Positions 1-9,222 of a stretch of DNA of 64,000 nt are shown here, piece after piece. Source of the DNA: Bacteroidales bacterium (GTDB lineage: Bacteria > Bacteroidota > Bacteroidia > Bacteroidales > UBA932); contig JAKSJP010000001.1 in NCBI GenBank assembly GCA_024398105.1, positions 124,001 to 188,000 of the forward strand. The letters are read 5' to 3'. The notes beneath the pieces were generated by a model that was not told the origin of the DNA, made no database searches, and worked only from the letters and a program-made list of their open reading frames with translations. Both the position numbers and the translations under genes were made by a program. Numbering within the stretch: the first letter of the stretch is position 1; every line of letters begins with the position of its first letter.

Positions 1-2168
1 ATCTCATAGAGTCTGAGTGTATCTGCGCCGTAAGTGTCACAGATGACATCCGGATTCACGACGTTGAACATAGACTTGCTCATCTTCTCGACAGCCCACC
101 CGCAGATGTACTCGCCGTTCTCGAGGACGAACTCAGCATTGTTGAACTCCGGTCTCCATGCCTTGAATGCCTCAGTATCGAGGCGGTCGTTACGGACGAT
201 GTTGATGTCCACATGGATTTCCTGTGTCTCGTACTGGTCCTTGAGTCCGCATGACACGAACTTGTTGGTGCCGACGATTCTGTATACGAAATTCGAACGG
301 CCCTGGATCATACCCTGGTTGATAAGCTTCTGGAATGGCTCTTCCTCGCATACATAGCCGAGGTCATAGAGGAACTTGTTCCAGAAACGAGAGTAGATAA
401 GGTGACCTGTAGCGTGCTCAGTACCACCGATATAGAGGTCGACATTCTTCCAGTATCCATCAACGTCCTTGTCTACGAGGGCAGAGTCGTTGTGTGGATC
501 CATATATCTGAGGTAGTATGCACTTGAACCTGCGAAACCTGGCATGGTGCTGGTCTCGAGAGGATATCCGTTGTAGGTCCAGTCCTTGGCTCTTGCGAGA
601 GGTGGTTCACCTGTCTCGGTAGGCTTGAACTCTGAGATCTCAGGAAGAGTGAGAGGGAGAGCCTCCATAGGGAGAGGTGTAGGGATACCGTCCTTGTAGT
701 AGATAGGGAACGGCTCACCCCAGTATCTCTGACGGCTGAAGATCGCGTCGCGGAGCCTGTAGTTGGTCTTCCTGCGGCCAAGGCCGTTAGCCTCAGCATA
801 GTCCTTTGCAGCCTCGATGGCCTCCTTGACCTCCATTCCGTTGAGGAATCCTGAGTTGCACATCTTGCCTTCCTTGGCGTCGAAGCTCTGCTCGCTTACG
901 TCGCAGCCCTCGATGATAGGGATGATAGGAAGGTTGAACTTCTTTGCGAAAGCATAGTCACGGCTGTCATGAGCAGGTACTGCCATGATGGCACCGGTAC
1001 CATATCCTGCAAGCACATATTCTGAGATCCATACAGGAACCTTCTCTCCTGTGAGCGGGTTGATTCCGTATGAGCCTGAGAACACACCTGTGACGGTCTT
1101 TGTCTCAGCGATTCTCTCACGCTCTGTCTTCTTCTTCACATAGGCAAGGTACTCCTCTACCTCGGCCTTCTGCTCTGGAGAGGTGAGCTCTGCGACGAGA
1201 TCGCTCTCAGGAGCAAGTACCATGAATGTCACACCGAAGATGGTGTCGACACGGGTGGTGAAGATGGTGACGTCCTTCTCGAAGTCGCCGTTGACGCACT
1301 TGAAGTTGACCTCTGTACCATATGAGCGGCCGATCCAGTTACGCTGCATCTCCTTGAGTGAGTCTGTCCAGTCGACTGTATCGAGACCTGTAAGGAGTCT
1401 CTCAGCGTATGCAGATACGCGGAGCTGCCACTGGGTCATCTTCTTCTGCTCGACAGGATAGCCGCCACGGACAGAGAGACCGTCCTTCACCTCGTCATTT
1501 GCGAGAACGGTACCAAGCTTAGGGCACCAGTTCACTGATGTCTCACCCTGGTATGCGATCCTGTAGTTCATGAGGATCTTTGACTTCTCCTGCTCAGAGT
1601 AAGCCTTCCACTGCTCTGCAGTGAAATTGAGGGTCTGCTCGCATGCAGCGGTGATACCCTCTGTTCCGTTTGCCTCGAATGCAGCGACAAGGTCAGCGAC
1701 AGGACATGCCTTTGCCTTTGCTGTATCATAGTATGACTCGAACATCTTGATGAACGCCCACTGAGTCCACTTGTAATAGCCAGGGTCGCATGTGCGGACC
1801 TCTCTGTTCCAGTCATATGAGAAACCGATCCTGTCAAGCTGCTGACGGTAACGGGCGATATTCTGGTTTGTCGTCACCTCAGGATGCTGACCGGTCTGGA
1901 TAGCATACTGCTCAGCAGGGAGACCGAATGAATCGTATCCCATAGGGTGAAGCACGTTGAAGCCCTTGAGTCTCTTATATCTTGAGTAGATATCGCTGGC
2001 GATATAGCCGAGCGGATGGCCGACATGGAGACCTGCTCCTGAAGGATATGGGAACATGTCAAGGACATAGAACTTTGGCCTTGAAGGATCCTCCTTAGCC
2101 TGGTAAGTATGGTTCTCAGCCCAATAGGTCTGCCATTTCTGTTCGATTTCTCTGAAATTGTAATCCAT
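1..2168 (-). CDS. leuS: Leucyl-tRNA synthetase (3' end outside the window)
   Basis: Class I aminoacyl-tRNA synthetase that charges tRNA-Leu in the cytoplasm. The frame opens at the ATG whose complement is 2166-2168 (protein begins [13 protein letters not shown]) and stays open to base 1, giving about 722 codons; the C-terminal anticodon-binding part is missing only because the window ends. The HIGH-type signature HVGHPLGY lies near residue 50. The CP1 editing domain is recognisable from TTRVDTIFG and from [17 protein letters not shown]. The KMSKS loop is intact, encoded at 73-87. It follows the M28-like gene by 17 bases on the same strand, so co-transcription with it and the SPOR lipoprotein gene is likely. 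Identification is secure. Confidence 0.97.
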   Translation of the reverse strand, partial: MDYNFREIEQKWQTYWAENHTYQAKEDPSRPKFYVLDMFPYPSGAGLHVGHPLGYIASDIYSRYKRLKGFNVLHPMGYDSFGLPAEQYAIQTGQHPEVTTNQNIARYRQQLDRIGFSYDWNREVRTCDPGYYKWTQWAFIKMFESYYDTAKAKACPVADLVAAFEANGTEGITAACEQTLNFTAEQWKAYSEQEKSKILMNYRIAYQGETSVNWCPKLGTVLANDEVKDGLSVRGGYPVEQKKMTQWQLRVSAYAERLLTGLDTVDWTDSLKEMQRNWIGRSYGTEVNFKCVNGDFEKDVTIFTTRVDTIFGVTFMVLAPESDLVAELTSPEQKAEVEEYLAYVKKKTERERIAETKTVTGVFSGSYGINPLTGEKVPVWISEYVLAGYGTGAIMAVPAHDSRDYAFAKKFNLPIIPIIEGCDVSEQSFDAKEGKMCNSGFLNGMEVKEAIEAAKDYAEANGLGRRKTNYRLRDAIFSRQRYWGEPFPIYYKDGIPTPLPMEALPLTLPEISEFKPTETGEPPLARAKDWTYNGYPLETSTMPGFAGSSAYYLRYMDPHNDSALVDKDVDGYWKNVDLYIGGTEHATGHLIYSRFWNKFLYDLGYVCEEEPFQKLINQGMIQGRSNFVYRIVGTNKFVSCGLKDQYETQEIHVDINIVRNDRLDTEAFKAWRPEFNNAEFVLENGEYICGWAVEKMSKSMFNVVNPDVICDTYGADTLRLYE

Positions 2169-2185
2169 TGTATGATATTGTTTTT

Positions 2186-3526
2186 TTATTTCTTTATTCC
2201 TACGCTCCTGCTTGATTTCTTCTCAAGGACGAAATCTACAGGAATCGTAATATATGACCTTACTGCAACACCGTCGACCTTGCCGGGCTTCCACTTAGGC
2301 GAAGCCTTGATCACCCTGACTGCCTCCTCATCGAGGAGCTCATCCAGGCTCTTTGCGATCGTGACATCACTGACCTTACCGTCCTTCTCGACGGTGAAAG
2401 TGACATTGACCCTACCCTGTACGCCATTCTCGACCGCCTGTCTAGGATATCTCAGATACTGGTATACCCACTTTGTCATGAAGTACTTAGGATCCGAATG
2501 GCCCATGAACGACGGCTTTACGTCGCAATCATGGTAAGAGTACGCCCTGTCATCAGTCTTCTTTGTACTGTACGAATCTCCCTTGAATGCAGGAGCGACT
2601 GTCTCGTTGGCGATCTTCCTGGTAAAAGCATAGACGTACTCAAGTTCTCTCTCCATAGAATCGTAGTCGAGGATGGATGGAGTATCCCTCGGAGTATCGT
2701 GCTCAGCATAGATGCCTGTAGAGAAGAACACTGAAGGAATCGACGATGCGTAGAAACTTCTGTGGTCTGAAGGATATGGCTCCTGGGCAGTCACCTTCGG
2801 CATGACAGGAAGGATCTCACCGGTCAGCGAGGTGATGAGCATGTTCATATCCTGGTTGGACGCGGTATATGCCGAGAAGGTATCGCCTGATCCGAGCATG
2901 TCAAGATTGACCATCGCATCGATCTGGCCGACATCCTTGAACGAACGGTTGAGGAAGTACCATGATCCTGCGAATCCTGTCCTCGAAGCACCGAACGCGA
3001 CGAATATCACCGACCGGCGGAAAAGGATGGAGTTAGTGCTGACCATCCTGGCCAGTTCCATCATCATGGCAAGTCCTGATGCATTGCCGTTCGCACCGAA
3101 ATAGATCTGCTCGGTCCTCTGACCGTCCACGGTCATCACATTGACACCGAGATTGTCAAGCCTTGCGCCGACGACGATATACCTGTCACGGAGCTTAGGA
3201 TCATAGCCCTGTACCACTCCGATCACGTTCCTGGAAGTCACGGTATCGCCAGGCTGCCACTCCATGCCGAACACGTCACCCTTCTTGCCGCAGAGCATGT
3301 CCACGCCGTATCCGTCAAGGACGTTCCATACATACTCAGCCGCCTCCGTCTCCTCCTCCGAGCCAGCCTTACGGCCACTCATCGCAGCTGAAGCAAGGGT
3401 TGAGACATGGGATTTGAGGACAGATACACCTTCACCGTCCTCCAGGTCCGAATAATCCGTTCTGAACTGCGCCGCAAGCGGGAGCACAGAAGATAAAAGA
3501 ATGATGATTGTCAAGAATTTCTTCAT
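2186..3526 (-). CDS. Secreted M28-like pseudo-peptidase fused to a TonB C-terminal domain
   Basis: 446 residues. Residues 1-20 form a signal peptide ending LAAQ. Residues about 30-310 align with the M28 zinc aminopeptidase fold: GARLDNLG (120-127), GANGNASG (144-151), [11 protein letters not shown] (178-188), NLDMLG (207-212) and SDHRSFY (253-259). M28 enzymes normally have His in the first motif, Asp in the second and Glu-Glu in the third. Here these are Arg122, Gly147 and Ser181-Arg182, so three of five metal ligands and the general base are gone, while Asp209 and His255 remain. Residues about 355-435 form a TonB_C domain ([20 protein letters not shown] onwards). It is therefore probably a non-catalytic periplasmic binding or scaffolding protein. 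It lies between a SPOR lipoprotein and leuS. Fold calls are good; the function is inference. Confidence 0.85.
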   Translation of the reverse strand: MKKFLTIIILLSSVLPLAAQFRTDYSDLEDGEGVSVLKSHVSTLASAAMSGRKAGSEEETEAAEYVWNVLDGYGVDMLCGKKGDVFGMEWQPGDTVTSRNVIGVVQGYDPKLRDRYIVVGARLDNLGVNVMTVDGQRTEQIYFGANGNASGLAMMMELARMVSTNSILFRRSVIFVAFGASRTGFAGSWYFLNRSFKDVGQIDAMVNLDMLGSGDTFSAYTASNQDMNMLITSLTGEILPVMPKVTAQEPYPSDHRSFYASSIPSVFFSTGIYAEHDTPRDTPSILDYDSMERELEYVYAFTRKIANETVAPAFKGDSYSTKKTDDRAYSYHDCDVKPSFMGHSDPKYFMTKWVYQYLRYPRQAVENGVQGRVNVTFTVEKDGKVSDVTIAKSLDELLDEEAVRVIKASPKWKPGKVDGVAVRSYITIPVDFVLEKKSSRSVGIKK

Positions 3527-3570
3527 CTGATCAATTGTTTGACCACGTATTATTCAAATTGCGAACCACT

Positions 3571-4149
3571 CTACTCGTTTACAAGGATCCAGGCATCTGC
3601 CGGACAGAAAGACTCGCCCTTTGCCTTGGCAAGTCCCTCGAAAGCCTTGTCCATATCGTCCGTCTGGCATACGCCGACAGCATTGAGACCGTTTCGGAAA
3701 CTGATCATGGTACCTGTATAGCCGGCAGCATTCACGATGTTCACCATCTTCTCGGCGTTGGCCCTCTCCTTGAATGCGCCCACTATTATATAATAATGGT
3801 AATCAAGGTTTGTCGTGAAAAGGCCACCCAATGCAGCAGGATTGAGCATGGTACCACGCTCCTGGCCACCAAGCTTAGGTCTAGGCGATTTCTGCTCCTC
3901 GGCGACCTTGCTTTCGGACAAGGCCGCTGCAGAATCTGCAGCAGCAAGTGAATCCGCCACGAGTTTCTGCGCCAATGCGACAGAGTCAGCGACATGTTGC
4001 TTCCTTGCAGCCTCCTTCACTCTCACGATCTCGGCTCTCTTGAGCTCGATATCCTCGGAAGTAGGCCTTCCCGCAAGTTTCCTCAGCGCATCACATCCCG
4101 TACTGAGTGTCAGGATGATAAGCATTGCCGGTATGAGAGATTTAACCAT
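3571..4149 (-). CDS. SPOR-domain lipoprotein
   Basis: 192 residues. An N-terminal hydrophobic stretch ends in the lipobox LSTGC, so the protein should be lipid-anchored and face the periplasm. A charged, Ala-rich segment (residues about 35-85, repeated KxAADS-like units) resembles a coiled-coil or extended linker. The C-terminal 75 residues, with YYIIVGAFKERANAEKM, match a SPOR domain, a fold that binds denuded septal peptidoglycan. A role at the division site or in wall remodelling is inferred from the domain only. It is the first gene of a likely minus-strand operon with the M28-like gene and leuS, and diverges from phoH. Confidence 0.85.
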   Translation of the reverse strand: MVKSLIPAMLIILTLSTGCDALRKLAGRPTSEDIELKRAEIVRVKEAARKQHVADSVALAQKLVADSLAAADSAAALSESKVAEEQKSPRPKLGGQERGTMLNPAALGGLFTTNLDYHYYIIVGAFKERANAEKMVNIVNAAGYTGTMISFRNGLNAVGVCQTDDMDKAFEGLAKAKGESFCPADAWILVNE

Positions 4150-4175
4150 ATTGGTGCATATTACGATATGAAATG

Positions 4176-4183
4176 CAAATTTA
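4176..4183 (-). promoter_or_regulatory. -7 element of the SPOR lipoprotein gene
   Basis: Read on the minus strand this is TAAATTTG, an exact fit to the Bacteroidetes TAnnTTTG element, 26 bases upstream of the start codon at 4149. No clear TTTG -33 box is visible. It lies next to the phoH element on the other strand. Confidence 0.6.
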
Positions 4184-4197
4184 ACTAATTAATTGCT

Positions 4198-4205
4198 TAC
4201 TTTTG
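4198..4205 (+). promoter_or_regulatory. -7 element of phoH
   Basis: TACTTTTG, an exact fit to TAnnTTTG, 30 bases upstream of the phoH ATG. No good TTTG -33 box at the usual spacing, so the promoter may be weak or need an activator. Confidence 0.55.
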
Positions 4206-4235
4206 CATCGACGAATTATAATTTGACATCCATAG

Positions 4236-5186
4236 ATGAAGAAAACCATCACCCTTGAAGCAATCGACCCGATAGAGATATACGGCGTAGGCAACAGGAT
4301 TCTCGAAGAGTTCTGCAGCTACTTTCCAGGGCTTAAGGTAATAGCCAGGGGCAACCAGCTGATTCTTGACGGAAAGCCGGACCAGATCGACGAGTTCAAT
4401 ATAAGGCTTGGCGAGCTCATAGAAAGAAGACACCAGAAGATGAACCTTACGACATACGACGTCGAGGACATCTTTGACGGAGAGACTTCATCAGAGAAAT
4501 TCAAGATGAACGGAGACGCCGTCATAGTACACAGCACTGACGGAAAACCTGTCAAGGCGAGGAACAAGACTCAGCAGGACATGGTCAAGGCATATTTCGA
4601 GAATGACCTCCTCTTCGCCGTGGGCCCTGCCGGAACAGGTAAGACCTATGTTGCTATCGCTCTTGCAGTAAGGGCTCTCAAGAACAGAGAGATCAAGAGA
4701 ATCATACTCACCCGCCCCGCAGTGGAGGCAGGAGAAAGGCTCGGATTCCTTCCTGGAGACCTGAAAGACAAGCTGGACCCATATCTTCAGCCGCTCTATG
4801 ATGCGCTGGGAGACATGATTCCGGCAAAGAAGCTCCAGGACTTCATCGCTGAAGGCACCATCCAGATCGCTCCGCTTGCATATATGAGAGGACGTACCCT
4901 TGACAGGGCATGTGTAATTCTGGACGAGGCCCAGAACACGAACATCGGACAGCTCAAGATGTTTCTCACCCGTATGGGCACCAATGCGAAGTTCATCGTG
5001 ACCGGAGACGCAAGTCAGGTAGACCTTCCCCGCAAGGAGGACTCAGGACTGCTCAGGTCAATCGCTATGCTGAAAGGAATCAAGGGTATCGCGACAATCT
5101 TCTTCTCAAACGAAGACATCGTCCGACACCCTCTCGTCTCGAAGATCGTCAAGGCATTCGACAAGAACGAGAACAAGACAGAATAA
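4236..5186 (+). CDS. phoH: PhoH-family ATPase
   Basis: 316 residues. The N-terminal 70 residues form the small KH-like region seen in PhoH/YbeZ proteins, followed by the PhoH P-loop domain. Walker A is GPAGTGKT (residues 130-137) and Walker B/DEAQ is VILDEAQN. PhoH proteins are RNA-associated ATPases; in many bacteria they sit beside ybeY and act in rRNA or small-RNA metabolism, but no ybeY is adjacent here. The ATG at 4236 is preceded by a TAnnTTTG element at 4198-4205, and the gene ends at a strong bidirectional terminator, so it appears monocistronic. Family assignment is firm; the precise role is not. Confidence 0.95.
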   Translation: MKKTITLEAIDPIEIYGVGNRILEEFCSYFPGLKVIARGNQLILDGKPDQIDEFNIRLGELIERRHQKMNLTTYDVEDIFDGETSSEKFKMNGDAVIVHSTDGKPVKARNKTQQDMVKAYFENDLLFAVGPAGTGKTYVAIALAVRALKNREIKRIILTRPAVEAGERLGFLPGDLKDKLDPYLQPLYDALGDMIPAKKLQDFIAEGTIQIAPLAYMRGRTLDRACVILDEAQNTNIGQLKMFLTRMGTNAKFIVTGDASQVDLPRKEDSGLLRSIAMLKGIKGIATIFFSNEDIVRHPLVSKIVKAFDKNENKTE

Positions 5187-5190
5187 AAAA

Positions 5191-5225
5191 AAATAAATCC
5201 GGCCCCTGAGGGTCGGATTTATTTT
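5191..5225. terminator. Bidirectional intrinsic terminator between phoH and the TPR gene
   Basis: Perfect 11-base inverted repeat, AAATAAATCCG (5191-5201) and CGGATTTATTT (5214-5224), around a 12-base loop. A-rich sequence on the left and T-rich on the right allow termination of both convergent genes. Confidence 0.9.
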
Positions 5226-5242
5226 CATATCATATTCTGAGA

Positions 5243-6541
5243 TTACTTAGCCTCACCTGTAGCGACAACCTCTGAATACTTGTCATAAGCTGCCTGGTAC
5301 TTAGCATCCTGCTCGCGGAAGCGGTATGTTGCGTTCTTGAGGAACTCAGCTACACCGACCTTCACCTGTGGATCCTTGGTAATATTGTAAGCCTTCTCGA
5401 ATGGCTCGATACAGTTCTTGAGTGCCTCCTCAAACTCAGCAGCAAGCTTCATGTACTTAGCGTCATCAAGCTCAGCCTGAGCCTTCTCCTGGAGCTCAAC
5501 TGCACGGTTGTAGTACATTGTACCCTCACCGATGAAACCGAACTCATACTCAGGGTTGACCTTAGCACAGTACTCGTAAGCCTCAACAGCCTTCTCGTAT
5601 TCGCCGAGCTGAGTGTGGATGTTTCCTTCTACATAGTAGAGCGAAGCGTTGTTAGGCTCGTTCTTCTTTGCAGCGTTGAGAAGCTCGAAGAGTCTGTCGG
5701 TTCCCTCACCAGCTGACATGTAGTAGTTGATGAGACCGATGAGGATGCTCTGGCTTGAAGGGAACTTCTGGAAACCTTCCTCAAGGTACTGCTTTGTATT
5801 GTCTGGATCTACGTCAGCAAGCTTTGCGAAGACCTCACCGTCATTTGAGTAGTAACCCATATTGAGACACTTCTGGAAAGCTGCCTTTGCTGCGGCCTTG
5901 TCGCCTGCGAGCTGAGCGAGGAAACCAGTGTTGTATACAGACATTGAGTCAACCTTGTTGAGAGGAGCTGTAGCAGATGCAGCAGCAGCCTTCTCGAAGA
6001 GCTTGCTACCCTCAGCGTAGTTGCCGAGCTGATACTGTGTGTATGCATCGTTGATATACTTCTCGTTGATGCTGCCGAGAGCCTCAGCAACACCCTTTAC
6101 AGAAGGATCGATAGAAGCAGCCTTTGCGTAAGCCTCGAGAGCCTTTGCAAGAGGATCAGCGACTACTGGCTTGGTAACCTCGATGATACCGAGCTGTCCG
6201 TTAGCACGGAAATAGAGGTTCTTTGCAGCGTAGACTTCCTTTGTGTACTGCTCACCTGCGATCACTACCTCTGAAGTAGACAATGGCTTCTCATTACCGA
6301 GAAGGAGAGCGAGCTCCTGCTTTGAAGCACCTGTCCAGAGGGCACCTGCTGGAGCGTCATGTGCGGTTACATAAGCCTTTCCGAGAGCGGTCCAGGTAGC
6401 AGCCTTTGTAGCCTTCTTTGGATTTGATGCAGCGGCCTGTGCAGCGTCGAGAGCCTTCTGTGCGTCAGCTACTGCCTTAACCTGTGCGTCAGCAAGCTGT
6501 GCTGATGCGAAGATTGCCAATGCGATAAGAATTTTCTTCAT
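5243..6541 (-). CDS. Periplasmic TPR-repeat protein
   Basis: 432 residues. Signal peptide MKKILIALAIFASAQLADAQ, then an Ala/Lys-rich N-terminal part and several tetratricopeptide-like helical pairs from about residue 145 onwards, for example YTQYQLGNYAEGSKLFEKA and YVEGNIHTQLGEYEKAVEAY. TPR arrays mediate protein-protein contacts; the partner cannot be read from sequence. It lies 33 bases downstream of gyrA on the same strand and probably shares its transcript, ending at the terminator at 5191-5225. No enzymatic domain is visible. Confidence 0.85.
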   Translation of the reverse strand: MKKILIALAIFASAQLADAQVKAVADAQKALDAAQAAASNPKKATKAATWTALGKAYVTAHDAPAGALWTGASKQELALLLGNEKPLSTSEVVIAGEQYTKEVYAAKNLYFRANGQLGIIEVTKPVVADPLAKALEAYAKAASIDPSVKGVAEALGSINEKYINDAYTQYQLGNYAEGSKLFEKAAAASATAPLNKVDSMSVYNTGFLAQLAGDKAAAKAAFQKCLNMGYYSNDGEVFAKLADVDPDNTKQYLEEGFQKFPSSQSILIGLINYYMSAGEGTDRLFELLNAAKKNEPNNASLYYVEGNIHTQLGEYEKAVEAYEYCAKVNPEYEFGFIGEGTMYYNRAVELQEKAQAELDDAKYMKLAAEFEEALKNCIEPFEKAYNITKDPQVKVGVAEFLKNATYRFREQDAKYQAAYDKYSEVVATGEAK

Positions 6542-6574
6542 AATACTATTTGTTAATAAGTTATTAATTCTATG

Positions 6575-9124
6575 TTACTCAACAGTTCCTGTCTGGTCAG
6601 TTCCAGGGGTCCGGGTCTCTTCCACAGCAGCCGTCTGTTCCTCTGCATCGTCGTTCTTTGCGACTACAGAGACTGCGGCGATCGAGTCTCCCTCACGGAT
6701 ATTGATGAGCTTGACACCCTGGGTAGCTCTTCCGGCCACTCTGATATCGACTGCCGCCATGCGGATCGTAAGTCCTGAGCGGGTGATGATCATGAGGTCG
6801 TTGTCATCCGTTACAGTCTTGATAGCAATAAGCGAGCCAGTCTTTTCAGTGATGTTGATGGTACGTACTCCCTTGGCACCTCTGCTGGTCAGTCTGTACT
6901 CCTGCGGATCGGACCTCTTACCGAAGCCGTTCTCGCTGACTACCAGGATAGTACGGCTTGCAGCATCCTCTGCGGAATTGTCGCAGCTGATAGCTCCGAT
7001 GACCTCGTCATCATCATCGATATTTATTCCTCGTACACCCATTGAAGTTCTTCCGACCTCCCTTGCATCCTGCTCGTTGAACCTTACGCAACGACCGTTA
7101 CGGGCTGCGATCATGATCTCCTCATTGCCGTTAGTAAGGATTGCGTCGAGGAGTGAATCTCCCTCCTTGAAGGTGATCGCGCGGATACCCTTGTTGCGGC
7201 TGCGGGCGTTTGCATATTCTGCAAGGCTGGTCCTCTTGATGATACCTCTGCGGGTGATGAGGACTACATAGTGGCTGTTCTTATACTCCTCGTCCTCGAT
7301 GCTTCTGGCGTTGAGGTATGTCCTCACGCTGTCACCAGGCTCGATCGAGATGATATTCTGGATGGCGCGGCCCTTTGAAGCACGTGTACCCTCCGGAATC
7401 TCATAGACCTTGAGGTTGTAGCGCATACCGTTCTCAGTGAAGAACAGCATGGTGCTGTGCATATTGGCCACGTAGATGTGCTCGATGAAGTCCTCGTCCC
7501 TGGTAGAGCTTGCCTTCATGCCGACACCGCCTCTGTTCTGGGTCTTGAACTCGGTGAGAGGAGTCCTCTTGATATATCCGAGATGTGAGATGGTGATGAC
7601 CACATCCTCATCTGCATAGAAGTCCTCAGGATTGAACTCGTCGGAGCTCAGGGTAATCTCAGTGCGGCGTGCGTCGCCATACTTGGCCTTGAGGTCCATG
7701 GTCTCCTCCTTGATGACAGCCATCTGGAGGTTCACGTCAGCAAGGACTGCCTGGCAGTGTGCGATGAACTTCTCGAGATCGTCGTACTCAGCCTGGAGCT
7801 TGGCTCTCTCGAGTCCTACGAGCTGTCGCAGACGCATCTCGACGATTGCGGAAGCCTGGATCTCAGTGAAGCCGAATGTCTCCATGAGAGTGTTCTTCGC
7901 CTCCTCGACGCTCTTTGACTCGCGGATGATCCTGATTACCTCGTCAATCACATCGATAGCCTTGAGAAGACCTTCGAGGATATGTGCCCTGCGCTGAGCC
8001 TTGTCAAGCTCGAACTTGGTCCTGCGGATGACGACTTCATGTCTGAAATCCACGAATTCCTTGATCATCTCCTTCAGGCTGAGAGTCTGAGGACGGCCCT
8101 TCACGAGTGCGACATTGTTGATCGCGAAGCTTGACTGGAGCGCTGTATACTTGAAGAGAGTGTTGAGCACCACGTTGGTGTTCGATCCCTGCTTCACCCT
8201 GATGATGACGCGGAGACCCTCTCTTGAACTTTCATCGTTGATGTAGGTGATGCCTTCGATTCTCTTTTCCTCGACCATCTGGCCGATCTTCTCGATCATC
8301 TCCCTCTTGTTGACCATGTAAGGGATCTCGGTGATGACGATGGTCTCGCGACCCTTCTCGTCGACCTCGATCTCGGTCTTTGCCCTTACGACTACCTTTC
8401 CACGGCCTGTCTCGTATGCATCCTTGATGCCCTGCACGCCCTGGATGATGCCTCCTGTAGGGAAGTCAGGACCCTTGATGTGCTGCATGAGACCGTCTGT
8501 ATCGATCTCAGGGTCATCGATATAGGCACAGATAGCGTCACAGCACTCACTGAGATTGTGAGGAGCCATATTGGTGGCCATACCTACGGCGATACCGGAC
8601 GAACCGTTGAGCAGGAGGAGCGGAGCCTTCGTAGGAAGGACTGTCGGCTCGAGCTCTGTGTCGTCGAAGTTATTGGTCATGTCGACTGTATTCTTGTCAA
8701 TGTCCGCAAGGATGTCGACTGTTATCTTCTGGAGCTTTGCCTCTGTATATCGCATGGCAGCGACAGGGTCGCCGTCCATAGAACCGAAGTTACCCTGTCC
8801 GAAAACGGTCGGATAGCGCTGGTTCCAGTTCTGGGCAAGTCTTGCAAGTGCATCGTATACGCTTGAGTCGCCATGAGGATGGTACTTTCCAAGCACCTCA
8901 CCGACGATCTTAGCACATTTCCTGGTAGGGCCTGAATACGAAAGCCCGAGTCCGTCCATTCCGAAAAGGACTCTTCTCTGGACTGGCTTGAGACCATCTC
9001 TCGCATCCGGGAGAGCACGGGAAACGATCACGGACATCGAGTAGTCGATGTACGCGCTCTTCATCTCGTGGTCGATCTCCACGGTTTCGATCCTACCTAT
9101 TTTCTTCTCTTCAATTTCTGCCAT
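6575..9124 (-). CDS. gyrA: DNA gyrase subunit A
   Basis: 849 residues; cleaves and rejoins DNA with GyrB to add negative supercoils. The breakage-reunion domain has catalytic Tyr126 (AAMRYTE) and the quinolone-determining loop [10 protein letters not shown] with Ser87 and Asp91, equivalent to E. coli Ser83 and Asp87, i.e. the wild-type form at both sites. The C-terminal beta-pinwheel carries a GyrA-box-like QNRGGVG followed by further degenerate blades, and the protein ends in an acidic tail. I chose the ATG at 9124 (MAEIEEKK) over a GTG two codons upstream (9130). A complete promoter lies at 9147-9178. Confidence 0.97.
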   Translation of the reverse strand: MAEIEEKKIGRIETVEIDHEMKSAYIDYSMSVIVSRALPDARDGLKPVQRRVLFGMDGLGLSYSGPTRKCAKIVGEVLGKYHPHGDSSVYDALARLAQNWNQRYPTVFGQGNFGSMDGDPVAAMRYTEAKLQKITVDILADIDKNTVDMTNNFDDTELEPTVLPTKAPLLLLNGSSGIAVGMATNMAPHNLSECCDAICAYIDDPEIDTDGLMQHIKGPDFPTGGIIQGVQGIKDAYETGRGKVVVRAKTEIEVDEKGRETIVITEIPYMVNKREMIEKIGQMVEEKRIEGITYINDESSREGLRVIIRVKQGSNTNVVLNTLFKYTALQSSFAINNVALVKGRPQTLSLKEMIKEFVDFRHEVVIRRTKFELDKAQRRAHILEGLLKAIDVIDEVIRIIRESKSVEEAKNTLMETFGFTEIQASAIVEMRLRQLVGLERAKLQAEYDDLEKFIAHCQAVLADVNLQMAVIKEETMDLKAKYGDARRTEITLSSDEFNPEDFYADEDVVITISHLGYIKRTPLTEFKTQNRGGVGMKASSTRDEDFIEHIYVANMHSTMLFFTENGMRYNLKVYEIPEGTRASKGRAIQNIISIEPGDSVRTYLNARSIEDEEYKNSHYVVLITRRGIIKRTSLAEYANARSRNKGIRAITFKEGDSLLDAILTNGNEEIMIAARNGRCVRFNEQDAREVGRTSMGVRGINIDDDDEVIGAISCDNSAEDAASRTILVVSENGFGKRSDPQEYRLTSRGAKGVRTINITEKTGSLIAIKTVTDDNDLMIITRSGLTIRMAAVDIRVAGRATQGVKLINIREGDSIAAVSVVAKNDDAEEQTAAVEETRTPGTDQTGTVE

Positions 9125-9146
9125 TTTCACATTTCACATTAACACG

Positions 9147-9178
9147 CAAATTTAAGAAAAAATTATGACTGGAACAAA
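9147..9178 (-). promoter_or_regulatory. gyrA promoter
   Basis: On the minus strand: TTTG at 9175-9178, a 20-base spacer, and TAAATTTG at 9147-9154. Both boxes match the Bacteroidetes housekeeping consensus exactly, 22 bases before the gyrA ATG. Confidence 0.8.
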
Positions 9179-9211
9179 CATCCCAGGGGGTGTATTTGAT
9201 GTATTTTTTAG

Positions 9212-9219
9212 TACTTTTG
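9212..9219 (+). promoter_or_regulatory. -7 element directly in front of the Clp ATPase start
   Basis: TACTTTTG ends only three bases before the ATG at 9223. If used, the transcript would be leaderless or nearly so. This also argues against the in-frame GTG at 9190, which would lie upstream of the element. Confidence 0.45.
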
Positions 9220-9222
9220 CGT

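Noticed and set aside
9190..9222. GTG-initiated N-terminal extension of the Clp ATPase
   Set aside because: The extra codons include the -7 promoter element, and Clp_N proteins start at the MDIKVSDELN position.
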